The notes: generated by a model not told the origin, from the sequence alone. Positions 52,060 to 62,434 are shown, counted from the first letter of the stretch. The stretch is 64,000 nt of DNA from Citrobacter youngae ATCC 29220 (GCF_000155975.1 NZ_GG730299.1:1212734-1276733); one strand, 5' to 3'. Numbers and translations are program-made.

Positions 52060-54498
52060 ATGTCTGATACTGAGCAATATGGAGGAATTAGCCGCAGGAC
52101 GTTAGTGAAATCCTCGGCAATCGGTTCGCTGGCGCTTGCCGCAGGCGGGTTGTCGTTACCTTTCGGAATGCGCACTGCGGCCGCTGCGGTACAACAGGTG
52201 CTACAACCTGCTGAAGAAAAAGTGGTTTGGGGCGCTTGTTCCGTAAACTGCGGCAGCCGTTGCGCCCTACAACTCCACGTCAAAGATGACGAAGTCGTAT
52301 GGGTGGAGTCCGATACGACCGGAGACGATATTTATGGTCAACACCAGGTTCGCGCCTGTTTGCGTGGGCGCTCAATTCGTCGACGGATCAATCATCCAGA
52401 TCGTCTGAATTACCCGATGAAGCGCGTGGGCAGACGTGGTGAAGGCAAATTCGAGCGCATAACCTGGCAGGAAGCCCTGGATACCATTAGCGCCAGTTTG
52501 AAAAATACCGTACAGAAATACGGTAACGAGGCCGTGTATATCAACTACACCTCTGGCGTTGTCGGCGGTAACATTACTCGCTCCTCCCCTTATGCTTCGC
52601 TGGTCGCTCGCCTGATGAATTGCTACGGGGGCTTTCTGAGTCATTACGGCACCTACAGTACCGCCCAAATCGCGGCGGCAATGCCTTACACCTACGGCTC
52701 AAACGACGGCAACAGCACCTCCGATATCGAAAATACGAAGCTGGTGGTAATGTTCGGCAATAACCCTGCCGAAACACGCATGAGCGGCGGTGGAATAACT
52801 TACTTCCTGGAGCAGGCCCGGGAACGCTCTAACGCCCGGATGATCGTCATCGACCCGCGTTATACCGATACCGCAGCGGGTCGTGAAGATGAGTGGATCC
52901 CGATTCGTCCAGGAACAGATGCCGCACTGGTAGCAGGAATCGCCTGGGTTCTGATTAACGAAGATCTTGTCGACCAGACGTTCCTCGACACCTACTGCGT
53001 TGGTTATGACGAGAAAACACTCCCCAACGACGCACCGGCTAACGGGCACTACAAAGCCTATATTTTGGGCAACGGTGATGACGGCATTGCCAAAACCCCG
53101 CAATGGGCCTCACATATCACAGGGATCCCAGCCGAGCGCATTATCAAACTGGCACGAGAAATCGGCAGTACAAAACCGGCATATATTTGTCAGGGCTGGG
53201 GGCCGCAACGCCAGGCTAACGGTGAACTGACCTCACGCGCAATCGCCATGTTGCCTATCCTGACCGGCAACGTTGGCATTAACGGCGGCAATAGCGGTGC
53301 CCGAGAATCAACCTACACCATTACGATTGAACGTATGCCGCTGCCCGATAATCCCATCAAGACCCAGATATCCTGCTTTAGCTGGACCGACGCCATCGCC
53401 CGGGGCCCGGAAATGACCGCTACCCGCGATGGCGTTCGTGGGAAAGATAAGCTCGACGTGCCGATTAAATTTATCTGGAACTACGCAGGTAATACCATCA
53501 CCAATCAGCACTCAGATATCAATAAAACGCATGAGATCCTTCAGGACGATACGAAATGCGAAATGATCGTGGTCATCGAAAACTTCATGACATCTTCGGC
53601 CAAATATGCCGATATTCTGCTGCCGGACCTAATGACCGTCGAACAGGAAGACATTATTCCGAACGACTATGCGGGCAACATGGGGTATCTCATTTTTATT
53701 CAACCTGCGACATCAGCAAAGTTCGAGCGCAAACCGATCTACTGGATAATGAGCGAAGTCGCAAAACGCCTTGGCGATGATGTCTACCAGCGCTTTACGG
53801 AAGGTCGTACCCAGGAACAGTGGCTCCAGTATCTGTATGCAAAAATGCTGGCCAAGGACTCGGCGCTCCCTTCTTATGACGAGCTGAAAAAAATGGGGAT
53901 TTATAAACGCAAAGACCCTAATGGACATTTTGTCGCTTATAGAAAATTTCGTGACGATCCGCAGGCCAATCCGCTCAAAACACCGTCCGGAAAGATTGAA
54001 ATTTACTCCAGCCGACTGGCGAAAATTGCCAGCACCTGGGAGTTACAAAATGACGAAGTGATCAGTCCGCTTCCCATCTACGCCTCCACGTTTGAAGGGT
54101 GGGACGATCCTAAACGCAGCGCATTTCCGCTGCAGTTGTTTGGCTTCCATTACAAATCCCGTACGCACTCCAGCTACGGCAATATTGATGTTCTGCAGGC
54201 AGCATGTCGTCAGGAAGTGTGGATCAATCCGGTCGATGCCCAAAAGCGTGGTATCGCAAATGGCGATATGGTGCGGGTCTTTAACGACCGCGGTGAAGTA
54301 CGCATTCCGGCGAAAGTGACGCCGCGTATCGTGCCCGGCGTCAGCGCAATGGGCCAGGGCGCATGGCACGATGCCGATATGTCTGGCGACAGAATTGACC
54401 ATGGCGCCTGCGTCAATACCCTGACAACCCAGCGCCCTTCACCGCTGGCAAAAGGCAACCCACAGCACACTAATCTGGTCGAGATCGAGAAGGTTTAA
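52060..54498 (+). CDS. ynfE: DMSO-reductase-family molybdoenzyme YnfE (selenate reductase)
   Basis: 812-aa bis-MGD molybdoenzyme. A Tat signal SRRTLVKSSAIGSLAL is at residues 11-26. The [4Fe-4S] region is WGACSVNCGSRCALQLHV and RACLRGRS. The Ser ligand to Mo is probably in YGTYSTAQIAAAM. It resembles E. coli YnfE more than YnfF (GISRRTLVKS, SFFGMRT-like ending of signal). E. coli YnfE/F reduce selenate and may reduce other oxides. E. coli and Salmonella have two tandem catalytic paralogs; here there is one. First gene before ynfG, ynfH and dmsD. Confidence 0.92.
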   Translation: MSDTEQYGGISRRTLVKSSAIGSLALAAGGLSLPFGMRTAAAAVQQVLQPAEEKVVWGACSVNCGSRCALQLHVKDDEVVWVESDTTGDDIYGQHQVRACLRGRSIRRRINHPDRLNYPMKRVGRRGEGKFERITWQEALDTISASLKNTVQKYGNEAVYINYTSGVVGGNITRSSPYASLVARLMNCYGGFLSHYGTYSTAQIAAAMPYTYGSNDGNSTSDIENTKLVVMFGNNPAETRMSGGGITYFLEQARERSNARMIVIDPRYTDTAAGREDEWIPIRPGTDAALVAGIAWVLINEDLVDQTFLDTYCVGYDEKTLPNDAPANGHYKAYILGNGDDGIAKTPQWASHITGIPAERIIKLAREIGSTKPAYICQGWGPQRQANGELTSRAIAMLPILTGNVGINGGNSGARESTYTITIERMPLPDNPIKTQISCFSWTDAIARGPEMTATRDGVRGKDKLDVPIKFIWNYAGNTITNQHSDINKTHEILQDDTKCEMIVVIENFMTSSAKYADILLPDLMTVEQEDIIPNDYAGNMGYLIFIQPATSAKFERKPIYWIMSEVAKRLGDDVYQRFTEGRTQEQWLQYLYAKMLAKDSALPSYDELKKMGIYKRKDPNGHFVAYRKFRDDPQANPLKTPSGKIEIYSSRLAKIASTWELQNDEVISPLPIYASTFEGWDDPKRSAFPLQLFGFHYKSRTHSSYGNIDVLQAACRQEVWINPVDAQKRGIANGDMVRVFNDRGEVRIPAKVTPRIVPGVSAMGQGAWHDADMSGDRIDHGACVNTLTTQRPSPLAKGNPQHTNLVEIEKV

Positions 54499-54508
54499 GG
54501 ACTAACCC

Positions 54509-55126
54509 ATGACAACTCAGTTTGGATTTTTTATTGATTCCAGTCGTTGCACCGGATGCAAAACCTGCGAGCTGGCCTGTAAAGACTACAAGGATCTCAC
54601 TCCTGACGTGAGCTTCCGCCGAATTTACGAATACGCCGGAGGTGACTGGCAGGAGGATAACGGCGTCTGGCATCAGAATGTCTTCGCCTATTATCTCTCT
54701 ATTTCGTGTAATCACTGCGAGGATCCGGCCTGCACCAAGGTTTGCCCAAGCGGCGCCATGCATAAGCGTGAGGATGGTTTTGTGGTGGTGGATGAAGACG
54801 TTTGCATCGGCTGTCGCTACTGCCACATGGCCTGTCCGTACGGTGCGCCGCAATACAATGCTGCAAAAGGACATATGACCAAGTGCGATGGCTGTCATGA
54901 CCGCGTCGCCGACGGCAAAAAGCCCATCTGCGTCGAGTCCTGCCCGCTACGCGCGCTGGACTTTGGTCCGATTGATGAACTGCGCAAAAAACATGGTCAG
55001 CTGGCGGCGGTTGCCCCGTTACCGGGCGCGCACTTCACCAAACCCAGTATTGTGATCAAACCCAATGCCAACAGCCGCCCGACCGGGGATACCACGGGTT
55101 TTCTGGCTAATCCGAAGGAGGTGTAA
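54509..55126 (+). CDS. ynfG: Iron-sulfur subunit YnfG (DmsB-like)
   Basis: 205-aa ferredoxin-like electron-transfer subunit with four Cys clusters: CTGCKTCELACK, CNHCEDPACTKVCP, CIGCRYCHMACPYG and CDGCHDR...CVESCP. It should hold four [4Fe-4S] clusters and pass electrons from the membrane anchor to YnfE in the periplasm, where it is carried with the Tat-exported catalytic subunit. Starts 10 bp after ynfE; one bp before ynfH. Confidence 0.95.
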   Translation: MTTQFGFFIDSSRCTGCKTCELACKDYKDLTPDVSFRRIYEYAGGDWQEDNGVWHQNVFAYYLSISCNHCEDPACTKVCPSGAMHKREDGFVVVDEDVCIGCRYCHMACPYGAPQYNAAKGHMTKCDGCHDRVADGKKPICVESCPLRALDFGPIDELRKKHGQLAAVAPLPGAHFTKPSIVIKPNANSRPTGDTTGFLANPKEV

Positions 55127-55127
55127 A

Positions 55128-55982
55128 ATGGGAAATGGATGGCATGAATGGCCGCTGGTCCTGTTTACGGTGCTGGGTCAGTGTGTGGCCGGAGCGCTGA
55201 TCGTAAGTGGCTATGGCTGGCTGACCGCTCAAGACAATGTGGCAAAACAACGTATCGTTCGCAGTATGTTTTTTCTGTGGCTGGTGATGGGCATCGCCTT
55301 TCTCGCCTCGGTAATGCATTTAGGTTCACCGCTGCGCGCGTTTAACTCGCTGAACAGAATCGGCGCATCGGCGCTTAGTAACGAAATCGCCAGCGGTTCA
55401 CTGTTTTTCGCCGTTGGCGGCCTGTGGTGGCTGGTGGCGTTTCTCGGTAAAATGCCCGCAGCGTTAGGTAAAATCTGGCTGCTGGTGGCCATGCTGCTGG
55501 GCGTGGTATTTGTGCTGGCGATGACCAACGTCTACCAGATAGACACCGTCCCGACCTGGTATAATGGCTATACTACGCTGGCGTTTTTCATGACGATGTT
55601 GCTAAGTGGCCCGCTGTTTGCCGCCCTGCTGCTGCGTGCTGCGAGCGTGTCTTTTAACGCCGCCAGATTCACCGGGATCGGCGTGTTGGCCCTGCTGGTG
55701 ACCGTGGCCGTTATCGTCTTGCAGGGCGTGTCGCTTGGCGACATTCACAGCTCGGTGCAAAACGCCAGCGCGCTGGTTCCAGACTACGGAAGTTTACAGG
55801 TCTGGCGCATCGTGTTGCTGGCCGCGGGTCTGGGTTGCTGGATATGCCCGATAATTCGTCGCAAACAGCCTTCTGTTGGCGGACTGGCGCTGGGCTTGAT
55901 TCTGGTACTTGGCGGTGAAATTATTGGCCGCGGTTTGTTTTATGGCTTACATATGACAGTCGGAATGGCTGTTGCAGGTTAA
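55128..55982 (+). CDS. ynfH: Membrane anchor subunit YnfH (DmsC-like)
   Basis: 284 aa, same as E. coli YnfH, with eight membrane segments. The opening MGNGWHEWPLVLFTVLGQCV and VFVLAMTNVYQIDTVPTWYN identify it. It anchors the reductase in the inner membrane and oxidises menaquinol. Start at 55128 follows an AAGGAGG site that overlaps the end of ynfG; an upstream frame to 55065 lies in ynfG and is a shadow. Confidence 0.94.
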   Translation: MGNGWHEWPLVLFTVLGQCVAGALIVSGYGWLTAQDNVAKQRIVRSMFFLWLVMGIAFLASVMHLGSPLRAFNSLNRIGASALSNEIASGSLFFAVGGLWWLVAFLGKMPAALGKIWLLVAMLLGVVFVLAMTNVYQIDTVPTWYNGYTTLAFFMTMLLSGPLFAALLLRAASVSFNAARFTGIGVLALLVTVAVIVLQGVSLGDIHSSVQNASALVPDYGSLQVWRIVLLAAGLGCWICPIIRRKQPSVGGLALGLILVLGGEIIGRGLFYGLHMTVGMAVAG

Positions 55983-56023
55983 CTCTCGAGTGCGGGGCGA
56001 CCCGCACTTTTCAGGATGTTTGC

Positions 56024-56638
56024 ATGACCCATTTTTCACAACGTGACAACTTTTCTACCGCGGCGCGTGTGCTGGGCGCGCTGTTTTACTACGCGCCAGA
56101 CAGTGCGGAAGCCTCTGCGCTGGTCAGTGCGCTAAAAACAGATGGCTGGCAGGCGCAGTGGCCGCTTGACCCGACGACGCTTGCTGCGCTGGCCGCACAG
56201 CTGCAGACCGAGGCCGATGAGTCGCTCCCGCAAGCCTGGCAGCGCCTGTTTGTCGGCCCTTATGCGCTACCTTCTCCGCCCTGGGGTTCCGTCTGGCTGG
56301 ATCGTGAAAGCGTCTTGTTTGGCGATTCGACGCTGGCATTGCGTCAGTGGATGCGCGACAACGGGATCCAGTTTGCCATGCAGCAAAATGAACCGGAAGA
56401 TCACTTTGGCGCGTTGCTGCTGCTGACGGCCTGGCTCGCTGAAAATGGACGTCACGCCGAGTGCGAACAGCTGTTAGCCTGGCATCTGCTGCCATGGTCG
56501 ACTCGCTTCCTTGATGTATTGATCGAACATGCTGACCACCCGTTCTACCAGGCTTTGGCTGAACTGGCGCGCCTGACGCTGGCGCAGTGGCGATCGCAAT
56601 TACTGATCCCGGTAACCGATAAGCCGTTGTTTCGTTAA
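56024..56638 (+). CDS. dmsD: Tat proofreading chaperone DmsD
   Basis: 204-aa TorD-family helical chaperone matching E. coli DmsD (MTHFSQRDNFSTAARVLGALFYYAP, SPPWGSVWLDRESVLFGDSTL, EPEDHFGALLLLTAWLAENG). It binds the twin-arginine signal of YnfE/DmsA and controls export after cofactor insertion. It is 41 bp after ynfH in the operon and followed by a hairpin. Confidence 0.95.
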   Translation: MTHFSQRDNFSTAARVLGALFYYAPDSAEASALVSALKTDGWQAQWPLDPTTLAALAAQLQTEADESLPQAWQRLFVGPYALPSPPWGSVWLDRESVLFGDSTLALRQWMRDNGIQFAMQQNEPEDHFGALLLLTAWLAENGRHAECEQLLAWHLLPWSTRFLDVLIEHADHPFYQALAELARLTLAQWRSQLLIPVTDKPLFR

Positions 56639-56644
56639 TTTCGC

Positions 56645-56670
56645 CGCAGGCAGGATGTCGTCTGCCTGCG
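56645..56670 (+). terminator. Hairpin after dmsD
   Basis: CGCAGGCAG and CTGCCTGCG form a 9-bp stem around an 8-nt loop, 7 nt past the dmsD stop. Without T-run; transcription may continue into clcB. Confidence 0.6.
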
Positions 56671-56793
56671 TAGCATCCCGTTGCGCACGCTGAGCTTTTG
56701 CTTCTGTTGCCAAATAACCGCAAAATAAAGCGTCTGAATTTCCCTGTCTGGCCGCACATGCATCATTTACATACTTATCCTGACCTGCGCGCT

Positions 56794-58047
56794 ATGCTTC
56801 GCCGCCTGCTGATTGCCGCGTTGATCGGTATCCTTGCTGCGTTGGCCGTCGCAGGTTTTCGCCATGCTATGCTTTTTCTTGAATGGTTGTTCCTGAGCAA
56901 CAACACGGGGAGCCTGGTCAATGCGGCGACAAACCTTTCGCCTTTAAGACGCGTGCTGACGCCCGCGCTGGGCGGTCTGGCGGCAGGTTTACTGCTCTGG
57001 GGCTGGCAAAAGTTCAACCGCTTACGCCCGCAGGCGCCCACAGATTACATGGAAGCCCTGCAAACGGACGGGCAATTCGACGTTGGCGCCAGCCTGGTAA
57101 AATCACTGGCGTCGTTACTGGTTGTCGCCAGCGGGAGCGCCATCGGGCGTGAAGGCGCCATGATTTTACTGGCGGCGCTGGCTGCGTCCTGCTTTGCAAA
57201 ACGCTTCACGCCGCGCGCCGAATGGAAATTATGGATTGCCTGCGGAGCCGCTGCAGGTATGACCGGCGCGTATCATGCCCCGTTGGCGGGCAGTTTGTTC
57301 ATTGCCGAAGTACTGTTTGGCACGTTGATCCTCGCCTCGCTGGGGCCAGTAGTGGTTTCAGCAGTCGTCGCATTACTGACGACCAATGTGCTCAACGACA
57401 GCAATGCCCTACTGTATACCGTGCACTTCACACGGGAACTGCACGCGCTGGAATACGTCATGATTATCAGTACCGGTCTGGCAGCCGGTGTCTGCGGGCC
57501 GCTCTTCATGTGGTTGATGACCACCAGCCATAATGGTTTTTTGCGTTTAAAACTCGCTCCCCCGTGGCAGCTGGCGCTCGGCGGGCTGATCGTTGGCCTG
57601 CTGTCGCTGCTCACGCCTGCCGTCTGGGGGAATGGCTACAGCGTGGTGCAGTCATATCTGCTCTCGCCACCGTTATTGAGCGTGGTTAGTGGGATCCTTA
57701 TCTGCAAATTAGTAGCGGTACTTGCCAGCAGCGGCTCCGGTGCGCCAGGCGGCGTGTTTACGCCAACGCTGTTTGTCGGTCTGTCTGTAGGCATGTTGCT
57801 GGGGCGGGTATGGGGATTCTGGCTTCCGGGTCCGGATGAGGTTGCCATTCTGCTGGGATTAACGGGTATGGCCACGCTGCTGGCGGCGACCACGCATGCG
57901 CCGATTATGTCTACATTGATGGTTTGTGAAATGACCGGGGAGTATCGCCTGCTCCCCGGATTACTGATCGCCTGTGTGGTGGCGTCAGTGCTGTCGAGAA
58001 CGTTACGCCATGACTCTATCTACCGACAGCACGCCACCGAGCATTGA
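56794..58047 (+). CDS. clcB: Voltage-gated chloride channel-type ClC protein ClcB (YnfJ)
   Basis: 417-aa ClC transporter similar to E. coli ClcB. Selectivity-filter elements are [16 protein letters not shown] and [23 protein letters not shown] and the C-terminal [13 protein letters not shown] are also present. ClC antiporters help acid resistance. The ATG at 56794 ([12 protein letters not shown]) matches the E. coli start; 56758 is an in-frame alternative and neither has a strong ribosome site. Its 3' end overlaps bioD2 by 45 bp on the opposite strand. Confidence 0.9.
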   Translation: MLRRLLIAALIGILAALAVAGFRHAMLFLEWLFLSNNTGSLVNAATNLSPLRRVLTPALGGLAAGLLLWGWQKFNRLRPQAPTDYMEALQTDGQFDVGASLVKSLASLLVVASGSAIGREGAMILLAALAASCFAKRFTPRAEWKLWIACGAAAGMTGAYHAPLAGSLFIAEVLFGTLILASLGPVVVSAVVALLTTNVLNDSNALLYTVHFTRELHALEYVMIISTGLAAGVCGPLFMWLMTTSHNGFLRLKLAPPWQLALGGLIVGLLSLLTPAVWGNGYSVVQSYLLSPPLLSVVSGILICKLVAVLASSGSGAPGGVFTPTLFVGLSVGMLLGRVWGFWLPGPDEVAILLGLTGMATLLAATTHAPIMSTLMVCEMTGEYRLLPGLLIACVVASVLSRTLRHDSIYRQHATEH

Positions 58048-58698
58048 CAGGCGGATATACTGTGACAGCTCACGCTGCTCTGCGCGAGGCAGATAAGGCA
58101 GTTCGCCAATCAGCGGCGCGGGTAACTTTTTGCCCAGCACATCAATGATTTCCGCATAATGCGCCAGCCCCGGGTTGATTCGGTTCGCGACCCAGCCAAT
58201 CAGCGGCAGTCCGTCGCTGGCAATCGCCTGTGCGGTAAGGATGGCGTGATTAATACAGCCTTCCTGAATACCCACAACCATCAGCACCGGCAGTTGTTCC
58301 TGTACCACCCATTCAGATAGCGGGCGCAGATCGTTCATCAGACTCCGCCAGCCGCCGGTACCTTCCACGACAACGTGATCGACTTTTTCGCTCAGGCTTG
58401 CGAGCCCGTTGGAAAGCAAGGTGTAATTGATCGGACCGCTATGCGCTACGCTGCTTTCATCCTCACTTAGCGCAATCGGGTTGACCGCCTGATAAGGCAG
58501 TTCGATGGATGACACACTTTGCAGCACCAGCGCATCTTTGTTACGCAAGCCTTCAGGTGTCTCTTTGCTTCCTTTGGCTACCGGTTTGTAGCCCGCGACA
58601 CTTTTACCCCCTGACGCCAACGCTTGTAGTAATGCGCGGGAAACCACGGTCTTCCCAACAGAAGTGTCTGTACCTGTAATAAAGAAACGCTTCAGCAT
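58003..58698 (-). CDS. bioD2: Dethiobiotin synthetase paralog BioD2 (YnfK)
   Basis: 231-aa ATP-dependent enzyme with the P-loop GTDTSVGKT (residues 8-16), [13 protein letters not shown] and [13 protein letters not shown]. Nearly identical to E. coli BioD2. It can form dethiobiotin from DAPA, but its cellular role beside BioD1 is unclear. Start 58698 (MLKRFFITG) has GGAG 6 nt upstream. Convergent, overlapping clcB's 3' end. Confidence 0.94.
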   Translation of the reverse strand: MLKRFFITGTDTSVGKTVVSRALLQALASGGKSVAGYKPVAKGSKETPEGLRNKDALVLQSVSSIELPYQAVNPIALSEDESSVAHSGPINYTLLSNGLASLSEKVDHVVVEGTGGWRSLMNDLRPLSEWVVQEQLPVLMVVGIQEGCINHAILTAQAIASDGLPLIGWVANRINPGLAHYAEIIDVLGKKLPAPLIGELPYLPRAEQRELSQYIRLSMLGGVLSVDRVMA

Positions 58699-58823
58699 CA
58701 CTAACTCCACCGTTATGCTTTGAAAATATAAGTCAGGAAAATAAAACAGTGGAGAAAGTCTAAGGTATGACGACCTGGATCAGCTTGAGATAGCGCAATT
58801 TTTCGTACAACAGTTAAAAAATG

Positions 58824-60044
58824 TTAACCCTGTAATAGACGAATCAACAAAGAACCGTTATACATCGCGTCCTTAACGAGCGCGGCCCCCGCCATGGTTC
58901 CCTGGTTGGTAAACTGCGTACTTTCGACAACAATATGCTGACTATACGCCGGGAGCGCCTGCTGACGAATGCTGTCAGCAATGGTTGGAAACAGTATATC
59001 CGCCGCTTTGCTGAGCGGAGAACCAATCAATATCTTTTGCGGGTTGAACAAATTCACCATAATCGCCAGGATGCGTCCGACGTGGGTCCCGACGCCGCTA
59101 ATGATATCTTTCGCCAATAAATCACCCTGCATCGCCGCCAGGCACAGCGCGTCTACCGTTAACGGTTGTCCATGCAGCGAAGAGCTCATTGACTGCTTCA
59201 GTCGCACCTGCGCCAGTTCCAGCACGCTGTCGACGCTGGCAATGGTTTCCAGGCACCCATGGTTACCGCAATAGCAGCGTTTACCGTAAGGATCCACCTG
59301 CGTATGACCAATTTCGACCAGGCTACTGCTCCCGGCATGCAGTAAATGACCGTCGGTTATTACCCCTGCGCCGACGTTATGATCAATGACGACCTGAATA
59401 ACATCACGTGCGCCGCGTGACGCGCCAAAAAGCGCCTCAGCCATTGTCCAGGCGCTGATATCATGCTGAATATACACCGGCACGCCGGTATGGTTTTCCA
59501 GCGCTTCGCCCAAGGGCATCTCTTTGACATCCTCGTAAAACGGCATGCGATGAACGATGCCGTTTTCGGTATCAATGATGCCGGGTAAGGTGATGGCGAT
59601 GGAGGTCAGGCGTTCCAGCTTTTGCTGGTGACGGATGAAAAACTGATCGACCTGGGTAATAACGCGTTCCAGCAACGGTGTTTCACTGACCAGCGGCATT
59701 TCCAGGCAATCCTCAACCACCAGCTTGCTGCTCAGATCGCGCAGCGCCAGAAAAATCTCGCCGCGACTGATACGAATAGATAAATAGTGCCAGGCTTCCG
59801 TTTCGACAACCAGCCCGACGGCCGGACGCCCACGACTCCCCGCTTCCTTGATTTCCAGCTCTTGTACCAGGTGTGCTTCAAGCATTTCGCGGACAATTTT
59901 GGTAATACTGGCAGGCGCCAATTGTGCCAGGCGAGAGAGATCAATACGCGATACCGGTCCCAGCTGATCAATCAGGCGATACACCGCGCCCGCATTGGTC
60001 TGCTTGATTTGATCGATATGCCCAGGCTGACTATCAGCAACCAC
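58824..60044 (-). CDS. mlc: Global glucose-responsive repressor Mlc
   Basis: 406-aa ROK-family repressor, the same length as E. coli Mlc. N-terminal HTH SRIDLSRLAQLAPASITKIVR; zinc site HTQVDPYGKRCYCGNHGCLE. It represses ptsG, ptsHI, manXYZ and malT and is sequestered by unphosphorylated PtsG. Two GTGs start the frame; the second (60044) has GGGAG 6 nt upstream and gives the E. coli N-terminus MVADSQPGHID-like. Confidence 0.96.
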   Translation of the reverse strand: MVADSQPGHIDQIKQTNAGAVYRLIDQLGPVSRIDLSRLAQLAPASITKIVREMLEAHLVQELEIKEAGSRGRPAVGLVVETEAWHYLSIRISRGEIFLALRDLSSKLVVEDCLEMPLVSETPLLERVITQVDQFFIRHQQKLERLTSIAITLPGIIDTENGIVHRMPFYEDVKEMPLGEALENHTGVPVYIQHDISAWTMAEALFGASRGARDVIQVVIDHNVGAGVITDGHLLHAGSSSLVEIGHTQVDPYGKRCYCGNHGCLETIASVDSVLELAQVRLKQSMSSSLHGQPLTVDALCLAAMQGDLLAKDIISGVGTHVGRILAIMVNLFNPQKILIGSPLSKAADILFPTIADSIRQQALPAYSQHIVVESTQFTNQGTMAGAALVKDAMYNGSLLIRLLQG

Positions 60045-60162
60045 CACTTACTCCCTTTATTTTCGCGCTCCGAAATAATCTGCGGGCTATGGTGAAGCAC
60101 TTCAATGGCTCCCGTCAACTTTTTACTTAGGCTTGTGATTTACTGCACATTTTCACCCATAT

Positions 60163-61071
60163 TTAAACTAAATTAATCGCCTGAACCGCCGCCAGCAGCT
60201 GTTCACGAAAGCGTTGCGCGGCGTGACTTTGCTCATGATGCTTAGGCCAGACTAGCCACATTTCGGAGACGGCATCTTCTTCCGCTATCGGGATCCAGCA
60301 CATTTCATACAGTTGCACCCGTTTAAAGGAAGCAGGCAGGATAGAAACGCCCAGTCCAGCGGCCACTAACCCAATGATCGTCATCGCCTCGCCAACCTCC
60401 TGAGCAATAGTCGGTTTAAGATTATAGCGGCGCATCAGGCCAAGAATGTCGTCATATAACCCGGTCCCCACATGCGGGTCAAAAAAGACAAAGGGTTCAT
60501 TTGCCAGCTCAGCCAGCGTCACCACGGGCTTTTGCGCCAGCGGATGCGCGCGCGGGATCATCGCCATCAGCGGTTCATGTAAAATTACCTCTCGCTCCAG
60601 CGTTTCCGGGAGCTGCGTGTTACGCAGAAGTCCCATATCCAGAGTGCCTTCATTAAGTGGAGCAATTTGCTCACGCGTATTCATCTCCCGGGTTTGCATA
60701 TGCACCGCAGGGTAGCGCTGGCGAAACAGGGAGAGCGTGTCTGAAACCGCCTTAATAAACGGCGCTGATGAGGTAAATCCTATCCGCAGTTCCCCCGCCT
60801 CTCCGAGATGCAGGCGCTCTGCACGGGCAGCGGCTTCATTAACCAACCCAAGGATCTGCCGACTGTCGGCCAGAAACTGCTTGCCGGCGGCAGTAAGGGC
60901 CACGCTGCGGTTAGTTCGCGCCAACAGTCGGGCACCAATCTGCTGTTCCAGGATCTGGATCTGCTGGCTTAACGGTGGCTGTGAAATATTCAGCCGCGCC
61001 GCCGCCCGGCCAAAATGCAGCTCTTCAGCAACCGCAACAAAATAACGTAAGTGACGAAGCTCGATATTCAT
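60163..61071 (-). CDS. ynfL: LysR-family regulator YnfL
   Basis: 302-aa LysR regulator matching E. coli YnfL. HTH region MNIELRHLRYFVAVAEELHF then GRAAARLNISQPPLSQQI; effector domain LRIGFTSSAPFIKAVSDTL and GEAMTIIGLVAAGLGVSILP. Target unknown; the divergent MFS gene ynfM, 107 bp away, is the natural candidate. Confidence 0.94.
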   Translation of the reverse strand: MNIELRHLRYFVAVAEELHFGRAAARLNISQPPLSQQIQILEQQIGARLLARTNRSVALTAAGKQFLADSRQILGLVNEAAARAERLHLGEAGELRIGFTSSAPFIKAVSDTLSLFRQRYPAVHMQTREMNTREQIAPLNEGTLDMGLLRNTQLPETLEREVILHEPLMAMIPRAHPLAQKPVVTLAELANEPFVFFDPHVGTGLYDDILGLMRRYNLKPTIAQEVGEAMTIIGLVAAGLGVSILPASFKRVQLYEMCWIPIAEEDAVSEMWLVWPKHHEQSHAAQRFREQLLAAVQAINLV

Positions 61072-61178
61072 ATCTATAAAATATTATTTGAGATTATTAA
61101 TATATTAGACAGAATATTGTGATTTTCATACTCTTAAGGCTGGTCCTGTAGTAGCAAAATATTAAGCAAGGATTCTAA

Positions 61179-62429
61179 GTGAGTCGTACAACAACGGTCG
61201 ATACCGCGCCGGCAAGCGATATTGACGAGAGCGTTACCCCGCCGGAAGGTTTTATCAAACGCGGTACATCCCCTTTTATGCGCGTCACGCTGGCGCTGTT
61301 TTCTGCCGGGCTGGCGACATTTGCTCTTCTCTATTGCGTGCAGCCGATACTGCCCGTGCTCTCGCATGAGTTTGGGGTTTCTCCGGCCAGCAGCAGCGTT
61401 TCGCTTTCCATCTCAACGGCAATGTTAGCCATCGGTTTACTGTTTACCGGTCCACTTTCCGATGCGATAGGCCGCAAGCCGGTAATGGTTACCGCACTGC
61501 TGCTCGCCTCCTGCTGTACGCTGCTTTCAACAATGATGACCAGCTGGCACGGCATTTTAATCATGCGCGCGCTGATTGGGCTTTCGCTGAGCGGCGTGGC
61601 GGCGGTAGGTATGACCTATCTGAGTGAGGAAATTCATCCCAGCTTTGTGGCCTTCTCAATGGGCTTATATATCAGTGGGAACTCGATTGGCGGTATGAGT
61701 GGCCGTTTGATCAGCGGCGTGTTCACCGACTTTTTCAGCTGGCGTATCGCGCTGGCGGCGATCGGCTGTTTTGCCCTCGCTTCCGCGCTGATGTTCTGGA
61801 AAATTTTGCCGGAGTCACGTCATTTCAGACCCACATCGCTACGACCTAAATCATTATTTATCAATTTCCGTTTGCACTGGCGCGACAAAGGGTTGCAGCT
61901 ACTGTTTGCGGAAGGATTTTTACTGATGGGGTCGTTTGTCACGCTGTTTAATTACATCGGCTACCGTCTGATGCTCTCTCCGTGGGAGCTTAGCCAGGCG
62001 GTTGTCGGTCTGTTGTCAGTGGCATATCTGACCGGGACCTGGAGTTCGCCGAAGGCGGGTTCGATGACCACTCGCTATGGTCGCGGCCCGGTAATGCTGT
62101 TTTCAACCGGCGTGATGCTGGTTGGACTGTTGATGACGCTGTTCACGTCGCTGTGGCTGATCTTCGCCGGGATGCTGCTCTTTTCCGCTGGATTCTTTGC
62201 CGCGCACTCCGTGGCAAGTAGCTGGATTGGACCACGGGCAAAACGCGCGAAAGGCCAGGCCTCTTCCCTGTATCTGTTCAGCTATTATCTGGGTTCCAGC
62301 ATTGCCGGTACGCTGGGCGGCGTATTCTGGCACAGCTACGGCTGGAACGGCGTGGGCGGATTTATCGCCCTGATGCTGGTGCTGGCGTTGCTGGTCGGCG
62401 CGCGTCTGCACCATCGTCTGCACGTCTAA
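61179..62429 (+). CDS. ynfM: MFS transporter YnfM
   Basis: 416-aa DHA1-type MFS transporter similar to E. coli YnfM. SPFMRVTLALFSAGLATFALLY, motif A GPLSDAIGRKPVMV and ISGNSIGGMSGRLISGVFTD are typical. Implicated in arabinose or drug efflux in E. coli. GTG start with AAGGA 6 nt upstream. Divergent from ynfL. Confidence 0.93.
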   Translation: MSRTTTVDTAPASDIDESVTPPEGFIKRGTSPFMRVTLALFSAGLATFALLYCVQPILPVLSHEFGVSPASSSVSLSISTAMLAIGLLFTGPLSDAIGRKPVMVTALLLASCCTLLSTMMTSWHGILIMRALIGLSLSGVAAVGMTYLSEEIHPSFVAFSMGLYISGNSIGGMSGRLISGVFTDFFSWRIALAAIGCFALASALMFWKILPESRHFRPTSLRPKSLFINFRLHWRDKGLQLLFAEGFLLMGSFVTLFNYIGYRLMLSPWELSQAVVGLLSVAYLTGTWSSPKAGSMTTRYGRGPVMLFSTGVMLVGLLMTLFTSLWLIFAGMLLFSAGFFAAHSVASSWIGPRAKRAKGQASSLYLFSYYLGSSIAGTLGGVFWHSYGWNGVGGFIALMLVLALLVGARLHHRLHV

Positions 62430-62434
62430 TCCAC

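Noticed and set aside
56124..56759. 211-codon minus-strand frame across dmsD
   Set aside because: Antisense shadow; Arg/Ala-rich and no recognisable domain, while dmsD is certain.
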